Below, piece by piece: positions 9,396-19,088 of a DNA stretch of 64,000 nt; positions within the stretch are counted from its first letter, which is position 1, and every line of letters begins with the position of its first letter. Origin of the DNA: Phocoenobacter atlanticus subsp. cyclopteri (lineage in GTDB: Bacteria > Pseudomonadota > Gammaproteobacteria > Enterobacterales > Pasteurellaceae); NCBI RefSeq assembly GCF_018343795.1, contig NZ_CP074346.1, forward strand, positions 744,001 through 808,000, read 5' to 3'. The position numbers and the translations under genes are program-made. A model generated the notes under the pieces. It saw only the letters and a list, made by a program, of their open reading frames with translations, had not been told where the DNA came from and did not search any database.

Positions 9396-10035
9396 CTATC
9401 GATATTTATTTAAGAGTCCAAAATCAAAAGGTGTCCATAAGCTGGCTTTTAAACCACTTTGTTTAAATCCATTATTTGCCCAACTATTGCAGGTGTTAAA
9501 CATTGAATAGCTACCTTTCGCTTTGTAAAAATAATCCCTAAAAGTATAACTTTTATCTTTTAGTAATACTTTTTTTCCTATCTTATCAGTGATAAATGAA
9601 TTTGCAATATAATGATTTAATTTTTGTAATTCTGCTGTTGTGACTTTCACTTCCACCCAATTCGGGGATGTTTCTTGGTATCGAGTTACGTGCAATAATG
9701 CAGTACTTTTAAGGAAAATGGCTTTAAATACCGTTTTGAATGTGAGATCTTTCCACGTCGGCGTATTGAGATAAAAATTTTCATCGCCCCAACCAAAAGC
9801 TAAATAGCGATCTGTAGGATAATATTCTATATCAGACAATAGCGATGGACTCCCCCCCCTCTTTAGGCAACACAATATCTAGATGAATGCCATTACTCGT
9901 TAAGTAAATAGCTTGATTTGGAGTAGAGGATTTATCAGTTCGTTCAACGGTCATTGAGCCTAAAATAAGGGAAACAACGATATAGGTAGTAAGAACAAAT
10001 AAGAAAGTAACAATCAAATTTCTTAGTAGTTTCAT
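9396..10035 (-). pseudogene. DUF2459 (TIGR02117-like) protein, frameshifted in a G8 tract
   Basis: Two overlapping frames make one protein. The first part (10035 leftward) has a membrane anchor and a YLTSNGIHLDIVLP motif. The second part has YLAFGWGDENFYLNTPTW and ends NTCNSWANNGFKQSGL. These are the N and C parts of the DUF2459 family, whose function is unknown. The break is at a run of eight G on the minus strand (C8 on plus, 9852-9859). Seven G would join the frames into about 212 residues. As read, translation stops soon after the tract. It may be a mutation, a phase-variable switch or a sequencing error. Confidence 0.8.
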
Positions 10036-10262
10036 AAGGATACCTTTCTATTCAATGATAAGTTTGTTTGTAAAATAGAATTAATACTTTATCTAAAACT
10101 CACACTATGTCAATGAAGAAGTGCTTGTGTAATGTTATTTTTGCGACCTTTATCGAGAAAATAAGGTTAAATAATCTAATTATTTATTTTTTACGGCACA
10201 ATATAAAACGGTTGCTTGGCGTAGTGTTATGGGCTACAATATTATGAATAAAGGTGTGTATA

Positions 10263-10541
10263 ATGATTATTTCATTTAAACATAAAGGGCTAGAAAAGTT
10301 TTATAAAACGGGAAGTACAGCAGGGATTGTAGTTTCCCATAAAAAGAAATTACAAATTCTGTTAACTCACTTGGAAAATACTAAGGTTATCAATGATATG
10401 AATATTATCGGATTTGATTTACATAAATTGAGTGGGAATTTAAAGGATCATTGGAGTGTGAAAGTAAATGGAAATTGGCGAGTCACTTTTAAACTAGAAA
10501 ATGGGCATATTCAAGTGGTCGATTATCAAGATTATCATTAG
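10263..10541 (+). CDS. HigB-type toxin (RelE superfamily)
   Basis: The 92-residue product is a HigB/RelE-fold mRNA interferase by family. Key segments are the basic HKGLEKFY start, LHKLSGNLKDHWSVKVNGNW and the final VVDYQDYH. A GTG nine bases upstream is in frame, but AAAGG at 10251-10254 is well placed for the ATG at 10263. It comes before its antitoxin (10560), the order typical of higBA. The HigB call rests on gene order and this motif pattern. Confidence 0.85.
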   Translation: MIISFKHKGLEKFYKTGSTAGIVVSHKKKLQILLTHLENTKVINDMNIIGFDLHKLSGNLKDHWSVKVNGNWRVTFKLENGHIQVVDYQDYH

Positions 10542-10559
10542 AAGGAAAGGAGAGAGCAA

Positions 10560-10862
10560 ATGAGAATGTATAATCCATCTTATCCAGCGGAAACAATTAA
10601 AGAAGTGATCTTACCTGACCTTGGTTTGAGTGTTACACAGGCAGCGAAACAACTAGGTGTTAATAGAGTTACGTTGTCACGATTGTTAAGTGGAAAATCC
10701 GCAATTAGTGCTGATATGGCCATTCGTTTACATAAATGGTTAGGGGAGGATAGTCCTAGCCCTGAAAGTTGGTTACATCAACAAGCCACTTATGATTTAT
10801 GGGTTGCTGAGCAGAAACAAAAAGATTATCAGGTTACGCCTATAAATATAAGTTGTGTTTAG
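10560..10862 (+). CDS. HigA-type antitoxin (XRE family)
   Basis: The 100-residue product has an XRE helix-turn-helix: LSVTQAAKQLGVNRVTLSRL then LSGKSAISADMAIRL. This is the HigA/VapI-type signature. It should neutralise the toxin encoded 18 bases upstream and repress the pair's promoter. A strong GGAAAGGAGAG ribosome binding site precedes the ATG. Confidence 0.9.
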   Translation: MRMYNPSYPAETIKEVILPDLGLSVTQAAKQLGVNRVTLSRLLSGKSAISADMAIRLHKWLGEDSPSPESWLHQQATYDLWVAEQKQKDYQVTPINISCV

Positions 10863-10880
10863 GTATAGAATATAAAAATT

Positions 10881-10938
10881 AAAAAGACATCTTGGATAAG
10901 ATTAATTCATAAATTATATTATCAAAGATATCTTTTTT
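10881..10938. terminator. hairpin after the higBA-type pair
   Basis: A 19-bp arm starting AAAAAGACATCTTGG (10881-10899) pairs with TTATCAAAGATATCTTTTT (10919-10937) with two mismatches. The right arm ends in a T-run and the left begins in an A-run, so it could stop transcription from both sides between convergent units. Confidence 0.75.
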
Positions 10939-11016
10939 AATATTTTCATAAAGAAGCCTAATTGAGAGATAGTAAAGATACTTTAAAAGAATAGCAAAGA
11001 ATAAATGTAGAGATCA

Positions 11017-11727
11017 TTACCTTTGCCAACCTTCAATAATATAATTTCGCTCTGTAATTTTGTATTCAGGATTACCGTTTGATGGAACAAACCATAACTC
11101 AAATCTTGCTCCATAATAATCTCCCCAAGATCCTTCATAAATAGTAAATGATTTTCCAAGTGAATAAAGTTCATTACGAGTAAGATCATTCACTAAGATT
11201 TTAGATTGATGTGGTAACCTTTTATCTGAAAGGGAATCATTTGACGTGACTTCGAAGGCTTTAAGATAGAAATATCCCGTTTCTGTAGGTTGATAATCTG
11301 TAAAATAAGTATATAGTCCACCTTGAAATGAATCAGCTATAATTAGATCAGATTTTTTTAATTCTTCAAGGGTAGGGCATGATTTATATAATATTGGGTG
11401 ACCTATTTCTATATTTTCAGGAATTTCTTTGTTGACACCATAATAATCAGGTCTGGCACCAAATAAATCTATAACTAAAATAATATGGAGAAAGAAAAGA
11501 GAAAATATAATTTGCAATAAAGAAAAGCATGGTTTTTTCCATATTATACTAATTGCAGCAATAAAACTTCCTAAAAAATTAATTAAAAAAGTAATATCAG
11601 ACCACTCTAATAGTAAATTACTTCTAAAAGTATTTCCTAAATTAAATAAAAAAAATGGCACTAAATAAAAAAGGATAGGAATCCACCAAACTTTAAAATA
11701 GACTAAAAGTATCTTTAAAAGAGCCAT
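11017..11727 (-). CDS. membrane protein of unknown function
   Basis: The 236-residue product is not recognised. The first about 95 residues are strongly hydrophobic and form three or four membrane segments. The remainder is a soluble domain rich in aromatic residues, with segments such as FQGGLYTYFTDYQPTETGYF and YEGSWGDYYGARFELWFVPS. The layout suggests a membrane-anchored domain facing one side of the inner membrane. It is a single gene between the higBA-type pair and gmhB, with AT-rich codon use. Confidence 0.6.
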   Translation of the reverse strand: MALLKILLVYFKVWWIPILFYLVPFFLFNLGNTFRSNLLLEWSDITFLINFLGSFIAAISIIWKKPCFSLLQIIFSLFFLHIILVIDLFGARPDYYGVNKEIPENIEIGHPILYKSCPTLEELKKSDLIIADSFQGGLYTYFTDYQPTETGYFYLKAFEVTSNDSLSDKRLPHQSKILVNDLTRNELYSLGKSFTIYEGSWGDYYGARFELWFVPSNGNPEYKITERNYIIEGWQR

Positions 11728-11767
11728 TTTTTATCCTAAAACATAATTAAATTTTTATAAGGACATA

Positions 11768-12313
11768 TTATACTATTTCTAACAAATCCACCAAACTATC
11801 CAACACATAATCCGCTTTTGCAATGGCTTCTTCTGTTAATTTATGCCCTGTTCTAACAAGTACTTTGGTTTTAACGCCTGCATTCTCACCTGCAAGAATA
11901 TCACTGAGCTTATCACCCACAATAAATGACTGAGCAGGATCGATATTTAACTCATTAATTGCTTGAAGGAACATACCTGGTTTTGGTTTGCGACAATCAC
12001 ATTCCTGTTTGTATTCACCTAAGGCTTTTTCAGGGTGATGAGGGCAGTAATAAATACCATCAAAATCAATGCCTTGTTCTGCTAAAGACCAATCAAACCA
12101 TTGAGTTAATTCTAAAAATTGCTCTTCTGTAAAAATACCACGACCAATACCAGATTGGTTGGTAACTAAAACCAATAAATAGCCTTTTTCTTTGAATTTT
12201 CTTAAAGTTGGAATGACCCCTTCAATAAAATCAAAATCATCAATTTTATGAACATAATCATAATCTATGTTTAATGTACCGTCACGGTCGAGGAAAATCG
12301 CTTTTTGTTTCAT
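11768..12313 (-). CDS. gmhB: D-glycero-beta-D-manno-heptose 1,7-bisphosphate 7-phosphatase
   Basis: GmhB removes the C7 phosphate in ADP-heptose synthesis for the lipopolysaccharide inner core. It is a HAD phosphatase with the nucleophile motif FLDRDGTLN (Asp9, Asp11). A zinc-binding loop follows ([14 protein letters not shown] then [11 protein letters not shown]), and [10 protein letters not shown] carries the last acidic motif. At 181 residues it is of normal size. Its start overlaps the bcp stop by four bases. Confidence 0.93.
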   Translation of the reverse strand: MKQKAIFLDRDGTLNIDYDYVHKIDDFDFIEGVIPTLRKFKEKGYLLVLVTNQSGIGRGIFTEEQFLELTQWFDWSLAEQGIDFDGIYYCPHHPEKALGEYKQECDCRKPKPGMFLQAINELNIDPAQSFIVGDKLSDILAGENAGVKTKVLVRTGHKLTEEAIAKADYVLDSLVDLLEIV

Positions 12314-12786
12314 AGCATTTTTCCTTTTAAATAATCCATTACTACTTGATGATGTTCTTTGGTTTTAAATTTGCAAAAAACTTGCTCAATGATACCGCTT
12401 TCATCAATCAAAAAGCTAATACGATGTACGCCATCAAAAGTTCTTCCCATAAATTTTTTCTCCCCCCAAACACCAAATGCGTCAGAAACTTTATGATCAG
12501 GATCGGAAAGTAGCGTAAAATTCAATTCTTTTTTCTGCTCAAAATTAGCCAATTTTTGAGGTAAATCAGGACTAATACCTAACACTGTCACGTTTAACTC
12601 GTCTAATTCTGCTTTGCTGTCTCGTAAATTACAGGCTTGGGTTGTGCAACCCGGTGTCATTGCTTTTGGATAGAAATAAACTAAGACTTTTTTACCTTTA
12701 AAATCAGCCAATGATACTGCTTTTTCATTTTGATCTAAAAGTGTAAAAAGTGGGGCAGGGGAGTTGGGTTGTAGTATATTTATCAT
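12310..12786 (-). CDS. bcp: thioredoxin-dependent peroxiredoxin, BCP type
   Basis: Bcp reduces hydrogen peroxide and organic peroxides with thioredoxin in the cytoplasm. The peroxidatic Cys47 is in [13 protein letters not shown], and Cys52 is the likely resolving cysteine. The rest of the thioredoxin-like fold includes [12 protein letters not shown] and a [20 protein letters not shown] segment. At 158 residues it is normal. It lies upstream of gmhB with a 4-bp overlap and downstream of the AAA+ gene by 60 bp. Confidence 0.93.
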   Translation of the reverse strand: MINILQPNSPAPLFTLLDQNEKAVSLADFKGKKVLVYFYPKAMTPGCTTQACNLRDSKAELDELNVTVLGISPDLPQKLANFEQKKELNFTLLSDPDHKVSDAFGVWGEKKFMGRTFDGVHRISFLIDESGIIEQVFCKFKTKEHHQVVMDYLKGKML

Positions 12787-12846
12787 AATATTCCTTATTT
12801 TAGTATTTTATAGCGGTTAGATTTTAATTAAAATTTACCAAATTTT

Positions 12847-13866
12847 TTACAAAAAGCCCATTAATCTTTTCTTTTTAGGCTTATTTGGTTTATTAAATTG
12901 TACAAATTCTGCCACTTCATCATATTCGCCCGTTTCATTTGCATAATCTAGCATATTTTCGACCAGTTCAAACCAGTGTAATACCGTTGAATTTGTGGTT
13001 GCAATCACACCAAGTAAATATTCCGTCACAATGTCACGCTCTTTTCCTGTTTCAAGAATTTCTTCTAAAACCACTTCTGTGGTTTTATCGACAATGCCTT
13101 TTATATCTGCACCAGAATAGAAATTTGTTTCTTGAGCTAATTTAGCATAATCAATATCTTTATGCGGAATATCCTTTAACAGAAGCTCAAACAGTTTAAA
13201 TCGTGATGATTCATCAGGAGGGGTCACAAAGAACATTGTATCAAAGCGTCCTGTTCGTTTGAAAGCATTATCTACTTCCCAAGGTGCGTTGGTTGCACCA
13301 ATGACTAAAATCCCTTCATTATCGGTATCAAAACCGTCAAGTTCAGCTAGAAAAGTGTTGATCACACTAGCACGACTTGCGTGATTTGATTCACGTTTAC
13401 CGCCTAGTGCATCTAATTCATCAATAAAAATAATGGCAGGCTTGTGTTCTCTGGCTTGCTTAAAAAGGGCAGCAATATTCTTTTCACTATTACCCAACCA
13501 CATATCCAGAATTTCATTAATACTAACGTGGAAGAAAGTGGCATTACATTCACCGGCAATCGCTTTGGCAAAAAAGGTTTTACCACAGCCCGGTGCACCA
13601 TACATTAAAATCCCACCACCGACTTTTTTATTATATTTTTGAAAAAGTTCAGGGTTTTTAAAGGGCATAATAATTTTCATATTTGCCTTTTTCTTTAACA
13701 CATCAAGTCCTGCCACATCATCAAAATTTAATTTTAAATCTTTTTGAAAGAGAAAACTTTTTTCACCTTGAGCTGATATTTCGTCCATTTCTTGCTCTTC
13801 TTTAAAGTCATCCTTATTTGTTAAAACTTCATTACTTCTTTGATATTTTTGTTCACTTTTTTTCAT
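12847..13866 (-). CDS. AAA+ ATPase of the FtsH/CDC48-like group
   Basis: The 339-residue protein has a single AAA+ module: Walker A GAPGCGKT at residues 90-97, Walker B IIFIDEL at about 145-151, and the second region of homology GATNAPWEVDNAFKRTGRFD ending near 209. The N-terminal about 45 residues are charged and probably flexible. The C-terminal about 80 residues follow the AAA lid and end in a basic tail (KPKKKRLMGFL). There is no protease domain and no membrane segment, so it is not FtsH. It lies 26 bp after a TPR/membrane protein gene, which suggests one functional unit. The substrate is unknown. Confidence 0.8.
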   Translation of the reverse strand: MKKSEQKYQRSNEVLTNKDDFKEEQEMDEISAQGEKSFLFQKDLKLNFDDVAGLDVLKKKANMKIIMPFKNPELFQKYNKKVGGGILMYGAPGCGKTFFAKAIAGECNATFFHVSINEILDMWLGNSEKNIAALFKQAREHKPAIIFIDELDALGGKRESNHASRASVINTFLAELDGFDTDNEGILVIGATNAPWEVDNAFKRTGRFDTMFFVTPPDESSRFKLFELLLKDIPHKDIDYAKLAQETNFYSGADIKGIVDKTTEVVLEEILETGKERDIVTEYLLGVIATTNSTVLHWFELVENMLDYANETGEYDEVAEFVQFNKPNKPKKKRLMGFL

Positions 13867-13892
13867 AAAAATTCCTTAATTAAATTTTAGTA

Positions 13893-15245
13893 TTATTTAT
13901 TTTCTTCATTTTTTGACGATATATCATCATCTCTAAAATCAATCAGATAGACGATAAGTATTGTTAATAATATAGAGAGAGTATAAGCAACCCATTCAAA
14001 GGAAATTTCAGCTAATGGCTGATAAAACCCATTGATAATTAAGTTAAAAAAAGCTAAAAATCCGTAAGTAATAATGATATTTATAGTTTCTTTTCTAAGT
14101 TGTTTAAAATCAAATCCCATTTGGATAAAAAATAATAAAAAGGGTAGAGCAGTATATAGTGTCCATTTTAAGCTTTGTTGTGGTATATGTAAAAAATAAA
14201 ATCCGACGATTAGCACTGAAACAATAAAAGGGATTTTTGCTAAAATAAATTCTTTTGGATTAACTTTAGGCTTGTATTCACGGCTGTTTTTTAATTGTGT
14301 GAGATATTCAGAAATAAGAAGAAAAGCTCCTTTAATAATCATTAAAATCAATTTAGATACATAGGTATGTACACTTAATGTAATGATGCTTAATACTGGT
14401 TGATGAGTATCATAAAAAACATAAAACCACGCAATAAAAATAAACAAATAAACTATTTTATATAGCACCAAGGGCATTAAGCTAATAATTAAAATTAACA
14501 CAAGTGATATATTTGCAATCACTGGAACATTAAAATATAAATTAGTTAATAAAATTGCTAATGAGATAAATAAAGAGGGAAAAAAGACAATAAATTCAAG
14601 TTTATTTTTTTTAAGTAATGAATGTAAAGTGTCATCAAAAGGATTGAGTTTTAAGGTTTTTAAATAGGCTTGTTTCTGTTTCCACCACGTTTTTTCTAGT
14701 GCTGCTTTAAGTCTTAAAGCATCGATATTATGAGGATCAATACTTAAAATTTTATCTAAAATAGTGTTATATTTATCATCATCAAGGTTTAATAAAATTA
14801 TTGCATAAAGATTTAAAAAATCAGTATTATTACTGTTCTCTTTTAAGGCTTTTAAAATACACTCCTTCGCTTCTAAATACTCTAGCTGGCTATCTAAAAT
14901 ATCAGCTTTCCAATACCAATAATTAGCAAAATTAGGTTCCAGAGCAAGGGCTTTATCAATATATTCAATCGCATAATCATAAAGCTTTTTTTGATTGAAA
15001 ATTTTAGCATAGTAAAAATAAAAGTCTGAATTATTTGGATATTTTGATAAAGCTTGTTTGGTAAATTTTTCTGCATTTTTTAAATCATCCAAATGCAGAT
15101 AACATTCTATCAATCGACAATGTAGAACATCATTATCTTCATTTTGATAACCAATATGTTTTAAACATAGCTGAATGGCTTGTCGATAGCGTTTTAGCTC
15201 TTGAAGTGCGTTAATTTTTTCAAAAATATCTTTATCATTCATCAA
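13893..15245 (-). CDS. TPR-repeat membrane protein, partner of the AAA+ ATPase
   Basis: The 450-residue product has two halves. Residues about 1-200 are tetratricopeptide repeats (for example ANYWYWKADILDSQLEYLEA). Residues about 220-440 form about seven or eight hydrophobic segments separated by short charged loops. The last residues are acidic and polar. The TPR half would face the cytoplasm, where the co-transcribed AAA+ protein could dock. I do not recognise a named family. Together the pair looks like a membrane-tethered chaperone or remodelling machine; that role is inferred from architecture only. Confidence 0.75.
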   Translation of the reverse strand: MMNDKDIFEKINALQELKRYRQAIQLCLKHIGYQNEDNDVLHCRLIECYLHLDDLKNAEKFTKQALSKYPNNSDFYFYYAKIFNQKKLYDYAIEYIDKALALEPNFANYWYWKADILDSQLEYLEAKECILKALKENSNNTDFLNLYAIILLNLDDDKYNTILDKILSIDPHNIDALRLKAALEKTWWKQKQAYLKTLKLNPFDDTLHSLLKKNKLEFIVFFPSLFISLAILLTNLYFNVPVIANISLVLILIISLMPLVLYKIVYLFIFIAWFYVFYDTHQPVLSIITLSVHTYVSKLILMIIKGAFLLISEYLTQLKNSREYKPKVNPKEFILAKIPFIVSVLIVGFYFLHIPQQSLKWTLYTALPFLLFFIQMGFDFKQLRKETINIIITYGFLAFFNLIINGFYQPLAEISFEWVAYTLSILLTILIVYLIDFRDDDISSKNEENK

Positions 15246-15385
15246 AATATTCCTAATTATCCAGTTTTTTATTTAACCAGTCCTACTATATCCTTTTTTA
15301 TTATAGTTTCAAGCCCCTTTCATAACAGGATTTAATTTGGTATATACTATATGACATACTCAATATTATATAATTAAGGATATTT

Positions 15386-16105
15386 ATGTTTATTTTAGAT
15401 ATTGATGGCTGTATTACTGATGGAAAAGGGGAAAATATTGATCTCGTTTCTTTAAATCAATTAAAACAACAGATACACAAAGCAGAGCAGGGAACAATGT
15501 TATGTACTGGACGTTCTGCACTTTATGTTGAAGCGATTGCACAAATGTTAGATTTAAAAACTTGGTGTATTTGTGAAAATGGGGCTTATATTTACCATAC
15601 AGAAACGGAAGAGATTATTTATAATCCTGATATAACACCTGAAACAAAACAGCATTTAAAAGAAATTCAAGAAATTTTAACGACATCATCTGAGTTTACC
15701 AATATTTCTAAACTTGAATTAGGTAAAGAAATTTGTATCAGCTTAAATCCAATCGGTGTGAGTATTGAATATTTATATCATTTAATTTTAGATAAAATTG
15801 ATCTGAAAGGTGTTCATATCGCACATTCAACAACCGCAGTTGATATTACACCACTCAATATTAATAAAGAGAATGCGTTGTTATGGTTGGCTGAAAAATT
15901 TAATATAGACCTCAAAAATGCCGTTGGTGTAGGGGATTCAATGGGTGATTTTGGATTTATATCGCTTTGTGGATATAAAGCTTGTCCGAATAATGCTAGT
16001 CAGCAAATAAAAGATATTGTTGATTTTGTTGCAGAGTCTTCAAGTACTAAAGGGTTGGTTGAGATTTATAAATACAATACATTGAATATATGGTTTTTAA
16101 GCTAA
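15386..16105 (+). CDS. HAD-superfamily phosphatase (Cof/phosphoglycolate-phosphatase type)
   Basis: The 239-residue product carries HAD motif I in the third to tenth residues (ILDIDGCITDG; nucleophile Asp). A CTGRS motif II region, a type IIB cap and VGVGDSMGDFGF motif IV follow, and the layout matches small-molecule phosphatases of the Cof or TA0175 type. The substrate is unknown. The gene stands alone, divergent from the TPR gene. An IS256-family element is inserted 35 bp past its stop, so the coding region is intact, although the normal terminator may have been displaced. Confidence 0.8.
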   Translation: MFILDIDGCITDGKGENIDLVSLNQLKQQIHKAEQGTMLCTGRSALYVEAIAQMLDLKTWCICENGAYIYHTETEEIIYNPDITPETKQHLKEIQEILTTSSEFTNISKLELGKEICISLNPIGVSIEYLYHLILDKIDLKGVHIAHSTTAVDITPLNINKENALLWLAEKFNIDLKNAVGVGDSMGDFGFISLCGYKACPNNASQQIKDIVDFVAESSSTKGLVEIYKYNTLNIWFLS

Positions 16106-16140
16106 TAAAAAATTAAATTTGTAAATTTTGAATTTGAATT

Positions 16141-16164
16141 GGCTCTATACCCCAAAGTGTGTAA
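16141..16164 (+). repeat. left inverted repeat of the IS256-type element
   Basis: Begins GGCTCTATACCCCAAAGTG and ends TGTAA. It pairs imperfectly with the right end at 17457-17480. TTTGAATT directly before it is the left target duplication. Confidence 0.85.
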
Positions 16165-16237
16165 ATTAAAAATAAGGGTTGAATAATTTCAGCCCTAAAT
16201 TAATATTAAACTTAATAATATTTTGAGACTTACACCA

Positions 16238-17434
16238 ATGAAAACGACAGAGCTAATTACAGATGAATTTCTAAAACAATTCAAAACAGGGGATGAATTA
16301 ACCTCCTTTCTCAATGAGCTACAGAAACGTGGCATTGAGCAACTGTTAGAAGCAGAGCTTGATGCCCATTTAGATTATGATAAACATCAAAAATCTAAAG
16401 GCTCAAATTACCGTAATGGACACTCAACCAAAACAATCAAATCCTCATTAGGTGAAGCTGAAATCAATGTGCCTAGAGACCGTGATAGTAGCTTTAACCC
16501 AATGATTGTCAAGAAAAGAAAAAATACCATAGACGGTATTGAAAATGTCATTATTTCCCTTTATGCCAAAGGAATGACGGTCTCGGATATCGAAGAACAA
16601 ATCCGAGAAATCTATCATTTTGATATTTCATCATCCACTATTTCACGTATTACCGATAAAATTAACGCTGATATTATTGCGTGGAAAAACCGACCATTAG
16701 AGCCTGTTTATTTGATTGTCTGGATGGATGGCATTGTGTTTAAAGTCAGAGAGAATGCCAAAATAATCAATAAAACCATGTATATAGCGGTAGGATTACG
16801 TACTGATGGCAAAAAAGAAGTTTTAGGCTTATGGCTTGGACGTAATGAATCATCAGCCTTTTGGATGAGTGTGTTAAGTGATATCAAAGCCCGTGTCACA
16901 CAAGATATTCTTATCACAGCCACCGATAATCTTCACGGTTTTACGGAAACAATTAGAAGTGTATTCCCTGAATCAGCGACTCAAATTTGTGTCGTCCATC
17001 AAATCAGAAATGCGTGTAAATATGTTGTATGGAAGGATAAAAAAGCGTTTACAAGGGATATGAAGGATATTTATACCGCCCCAAATAGAGAAATGGCAAG
17101 GGCTGCATTTGAAGTTTTTAAAGAGAAATGGAATGATAAATATTCTTATGCGGTTTTAAGTTGGGAGCGGAATTGGGAAGAGTTAACGGTATTTTTAGAC
17201 TATCCTGTTGAAATTACGACGATTATTTACACGACAAATCTGATTGAGAACTTAAATGGTAAGATTAGGAAATATACCAAAAATAAACTTTCTTATCCAA
17301 CAGATGAAGCAGTGACAAAGTCAGTTTATTTATCTTTAAGAGAGGTGTCAAAAAAATGGACACAACCAATCAGAAATTGGGGCTTGATTTTAAATCAATT
17401 TTTGACTATTTTTGGAGATAGGATTCAAGGATAA
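16238..17434 (+). CDS. IS256-family (mutator-type) transposase
   Basis: The 398-residue DDE transposase moves the surrounding element. Family signatures are [16 protein letters not shown]-like N-terminal text with NYRNGHS, then the catalytic regions VWMDGI (first Asp), ATDNLHG (second Asp), CVVHQIRN and TTNLIENLN (likely Glu). The start is set at the ATG of MKTTEL; an in-frame TTG lies five codons upstream. The gene looks intact. Confidence 0.95.
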   Translation: MKTTELITDEFLKQFKTGDELTSFLNELQKRGIEQLLEAELDAHLDYDKHQKSKGSNYRNGHSTKTIKSSLGEAEINVPRDRDSSFNPMIVKKRKNTIDGIENVIISLYAKGMTVSDIEEQIREIYHFDISSSTISRITDKINADIIAWKNRPLEPVYLIVWMDGIVFKVRENAKIINKTMYIAVGLRTDGKKEVLGLWLGRNESSAFWMSVLSDIKARVTQDILITATDNLHGFTETIRSVFPESATQICVVHQIRNACKYVVWKDKKAFTRDMKDIYTAPNREMARAAFEVFKEKWNDKYSYAVLSWERNWEELTVFLDYPVEITTIIYTTNLIENLNGKIRKYTKNKLSYPTDEAVTKSVYLSLREVSKKWTQPIRNWGLILNQFLTIFGDRIQG

Positions 17435-17456
17435 CCTTGAACCCTATTTTCAGAAC

Positions 17457-17480
17457 TTACACAGTTTGTGGGACAGTCTC
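17457..17480 (-). repeat. right inverted repeat of the IS256-type element
   Basis: Read on the minus strand it begins GAGACTGTCCCACAAACTG. It is followed on the plus strand by TTTGAATT (17481-17488), the right target duplication. Confidence 0.85.
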
Positions 17481-17547
17481 TTTGAATTTAATATCACCGC
17501 TATATTTTATAGTAAAACAATATAACTCATTGATTAATAAATATATT

Positions 17548-17589
17548 GTAGGGGAGTATTAGCAAACGTAGTTTGCGTATATGCTCCCG
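17548..17589. repeat. imperfect palindromic element
   Basis: GGGAGTATTAGCAAAC pairs with GTTTGCGTATATGCTCCC around a GTA centre, with a few mismatches, and GTAG precedes it. It lies between the IS element and a minus-strand gene end. Confidence 0.55.
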
Positions 17590-17645
17590 TTCTTTAATTT
17601 ATTACATTTTTATGGTCGGTTATTCCATTACAAGATGTACTTAGT

Positions 17646-18140
17646 TTACTGCTTTAATTTTTTCAATAAATCTTTTTGATATGTTTCCATATATTTATCT
17701 AAATTCATAAAAATATATGATAAAGCCTTTATAAATGGATTTTTGTATTCAATGTTTTCAGTCGCAGAAAAAAGAGTTTTTTGATTTTCAATTTTTTTAA
17801 ATTCTGCACTCCACGAACCTTTAAATAATTTGCTATTCATTTCAAATGAATAAAAAGTATAAGGTATTTTTTTAGTAGTTTTAAAACTAATAGTATATCC
17901 ATTAGATATTTCTTCCCAAGTTTGAAAATCTCCGTTTGTATCTATGATTTTCAAATCATCTAGGTCAGTTCTATATTTCCAATCAGCATTATTTGTGACA
18001 GTGTTGTAAACTTTTTCGATAGGAACATCAAAAATAATTTTTTTTGTTAAAACTCTTTTTTTAGGTAATAACAATCCAACGAAATAAATTACTATTAAAA
18101 GTAAAATAATAGTTGAAAAAATTATAATCACAGGAAACAT
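17646..18140 (-). CDS. membrane-anchored SRPBCC (START-like) domain protein
   Basis: The 164-residue product has one N-terminal transmembrane helix (about residues 3-27). A polyketide-cyclase-like SRPBCC fold follows: VPIEKVYNTVTNNADW near its start, ISNGYTISFKTTKK in the middle, and a long C-terminal helix with MNLDKYMETYQKDLLKKL. Such folds bind hydrophobic ligands, but none can be named here. It is a single gene downstream of the YghU-like gene on the same strand. Confidence 0.7.
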   Translation of the reverse strand: MFPVIIIFSTIILLLIVIYFVGLLLPKKRVLTKKIIFDVPIEKVYNTVTNNADWKYRTDLDDLKIIDTNGDFQTWEEISNGYTISFKTTKKIPYTFYSFEMNSKLFKGSWSAEFKKIENQKTLFSATENIEYKNPFIKALSYIFMNLDKYMETYQKDLLKKLKQ

Positions 18141-18198
18141 ATTATTCTCTCCTTTAAATATACCTGATTTTCTGCCTACAGTGATACATTTTAACTAC

Positions 18199-18978
18199 TT
18201 AGATTGGTTGTAATTCCATAATCATCGCGTTTTGAACGGCATCACGCTCGGAAATTTGCTTAGCCCAACGCATTAAGTGTTGATAGGATTTAATATCTAA
18301 AAATGTATCTGAACTTGTGTATAACTTACCCAATGCTAATTGTCCATACCACGCCCAAATCGCTATATCGGCAATGCTATAACCACACTTGCAGATATAC
18401 TCACTATCCGCTAAATGCTTATTTAATAAATCTAATTGGCGTTTTGTTTCCATCGTAAAGCGGTCAATAGCATATTCTATCGGCTCTGGTGCGTAATGAT
18501 AAAAATGCCCAAAACCACCACCTAAATACGGAGCAGAACCCATTTGCCACATCAACCACGACAAACATTCAGCTCGATCTTTGCCAGCTTTTGGTAAAAA
18601 GTATCCATATTTTTCTGCTAGATAGATTAAAATTGCTCCTGACTCAAATAACTTTATCGGTTCATCAAGTGACTGATCGAGCAAGGCAGGAATTTTAGAA
18701 TTAGGGTTTATTGCTACAAAATCTGAACCAAATTGTTGTTGTTCTTCCATAATATTGATCTGATAGGCATCAAATTCAGCACCAGCTACATTCAAAAGTG
18801 CTAACTCTTTAAGCATTATATTGATTTTTATACCATTAGGCGTATTTAATGAATAGAGTTGTAATGGTTTATCGCCACGAGGTAATATTTGCTCAAATCT
18901 TGCCCCAGCAGTGGGGCGGTTAAAATGATGAGAATTTTCTTTATTTTTCCAAACTTTTGGCGGTGTGTAAGTCGTCAT
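18199..18978 (-). CDS. YghU-like glutathione-dependent disulfide-bond oxidoreductase
   Basis: The 259-residue protein is a Nu-class glutathione transferase. The N-terminal YTPPKVWKNKE segment, the RPTAGARFE loop and LQLYSLNTPNGIKINIMLKE are typical of YghU, with NPNSKIPALLD as the cis-Pro glutathione-binding loop and ESGAILIYLAEKYG after it. The C-terminal helical domain is complete. YghU proteins have disulfide reductase activity and bind two glutathiones. It is separated by about 110 bp from the nitroreductase gene, so it may have its own promoter. Confidence 0.9.
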   Translation of the reverse strand: MTTYTPPKVWKNKENSHHFNRPTAGARFEQILPRGDKPLQLYSLNTPNGIKINIMLKELALLNVAGAEFDAYQINIMEEQQQFGSDFVAINPNSKIPALLDQSLDEPIKLFESGAILIYLAEKYGYFLPKAGKDRAECLSWLMWQMGSAPYLGGGFGHFYHYAPEPIEYAIDRFTMETKRQLDLLNKHLADSEYICKCGYSIADIAIWAWYGQLALGKLYTSSDTFLDIKSYQHLMRWAKQISERDAVQNAMIMELQPI

Positions 18979-19088
18979 TACATTTACTCCTTTTTGTTGC
19001 TTTCTTTGTTTTAGAATAAGTCACAAGTAAAAATACCAAACCCGTTAACGGAATAAATCAACTGATGAGTATTTATTTTGTCCTAAAC

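Larger units (their letters stand above)
16141..17480 (+). mobile_element. complete IS256-family insertion sequence, 1340 bp
   Basis: The element has imperfect 24-bp terminal inverted repeats (16141-16164 and 17457-17480, about 17 of 24 positions matching), one transposase gene and an 8-bp target duplication TTTGAATT at 16133-16140 and 17481-17488. An exact duplication and an intact gene argue for recent insertion. The site is intergenic between a HAD phosphatase gene and a palindromic element. Confidence 0.93.
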
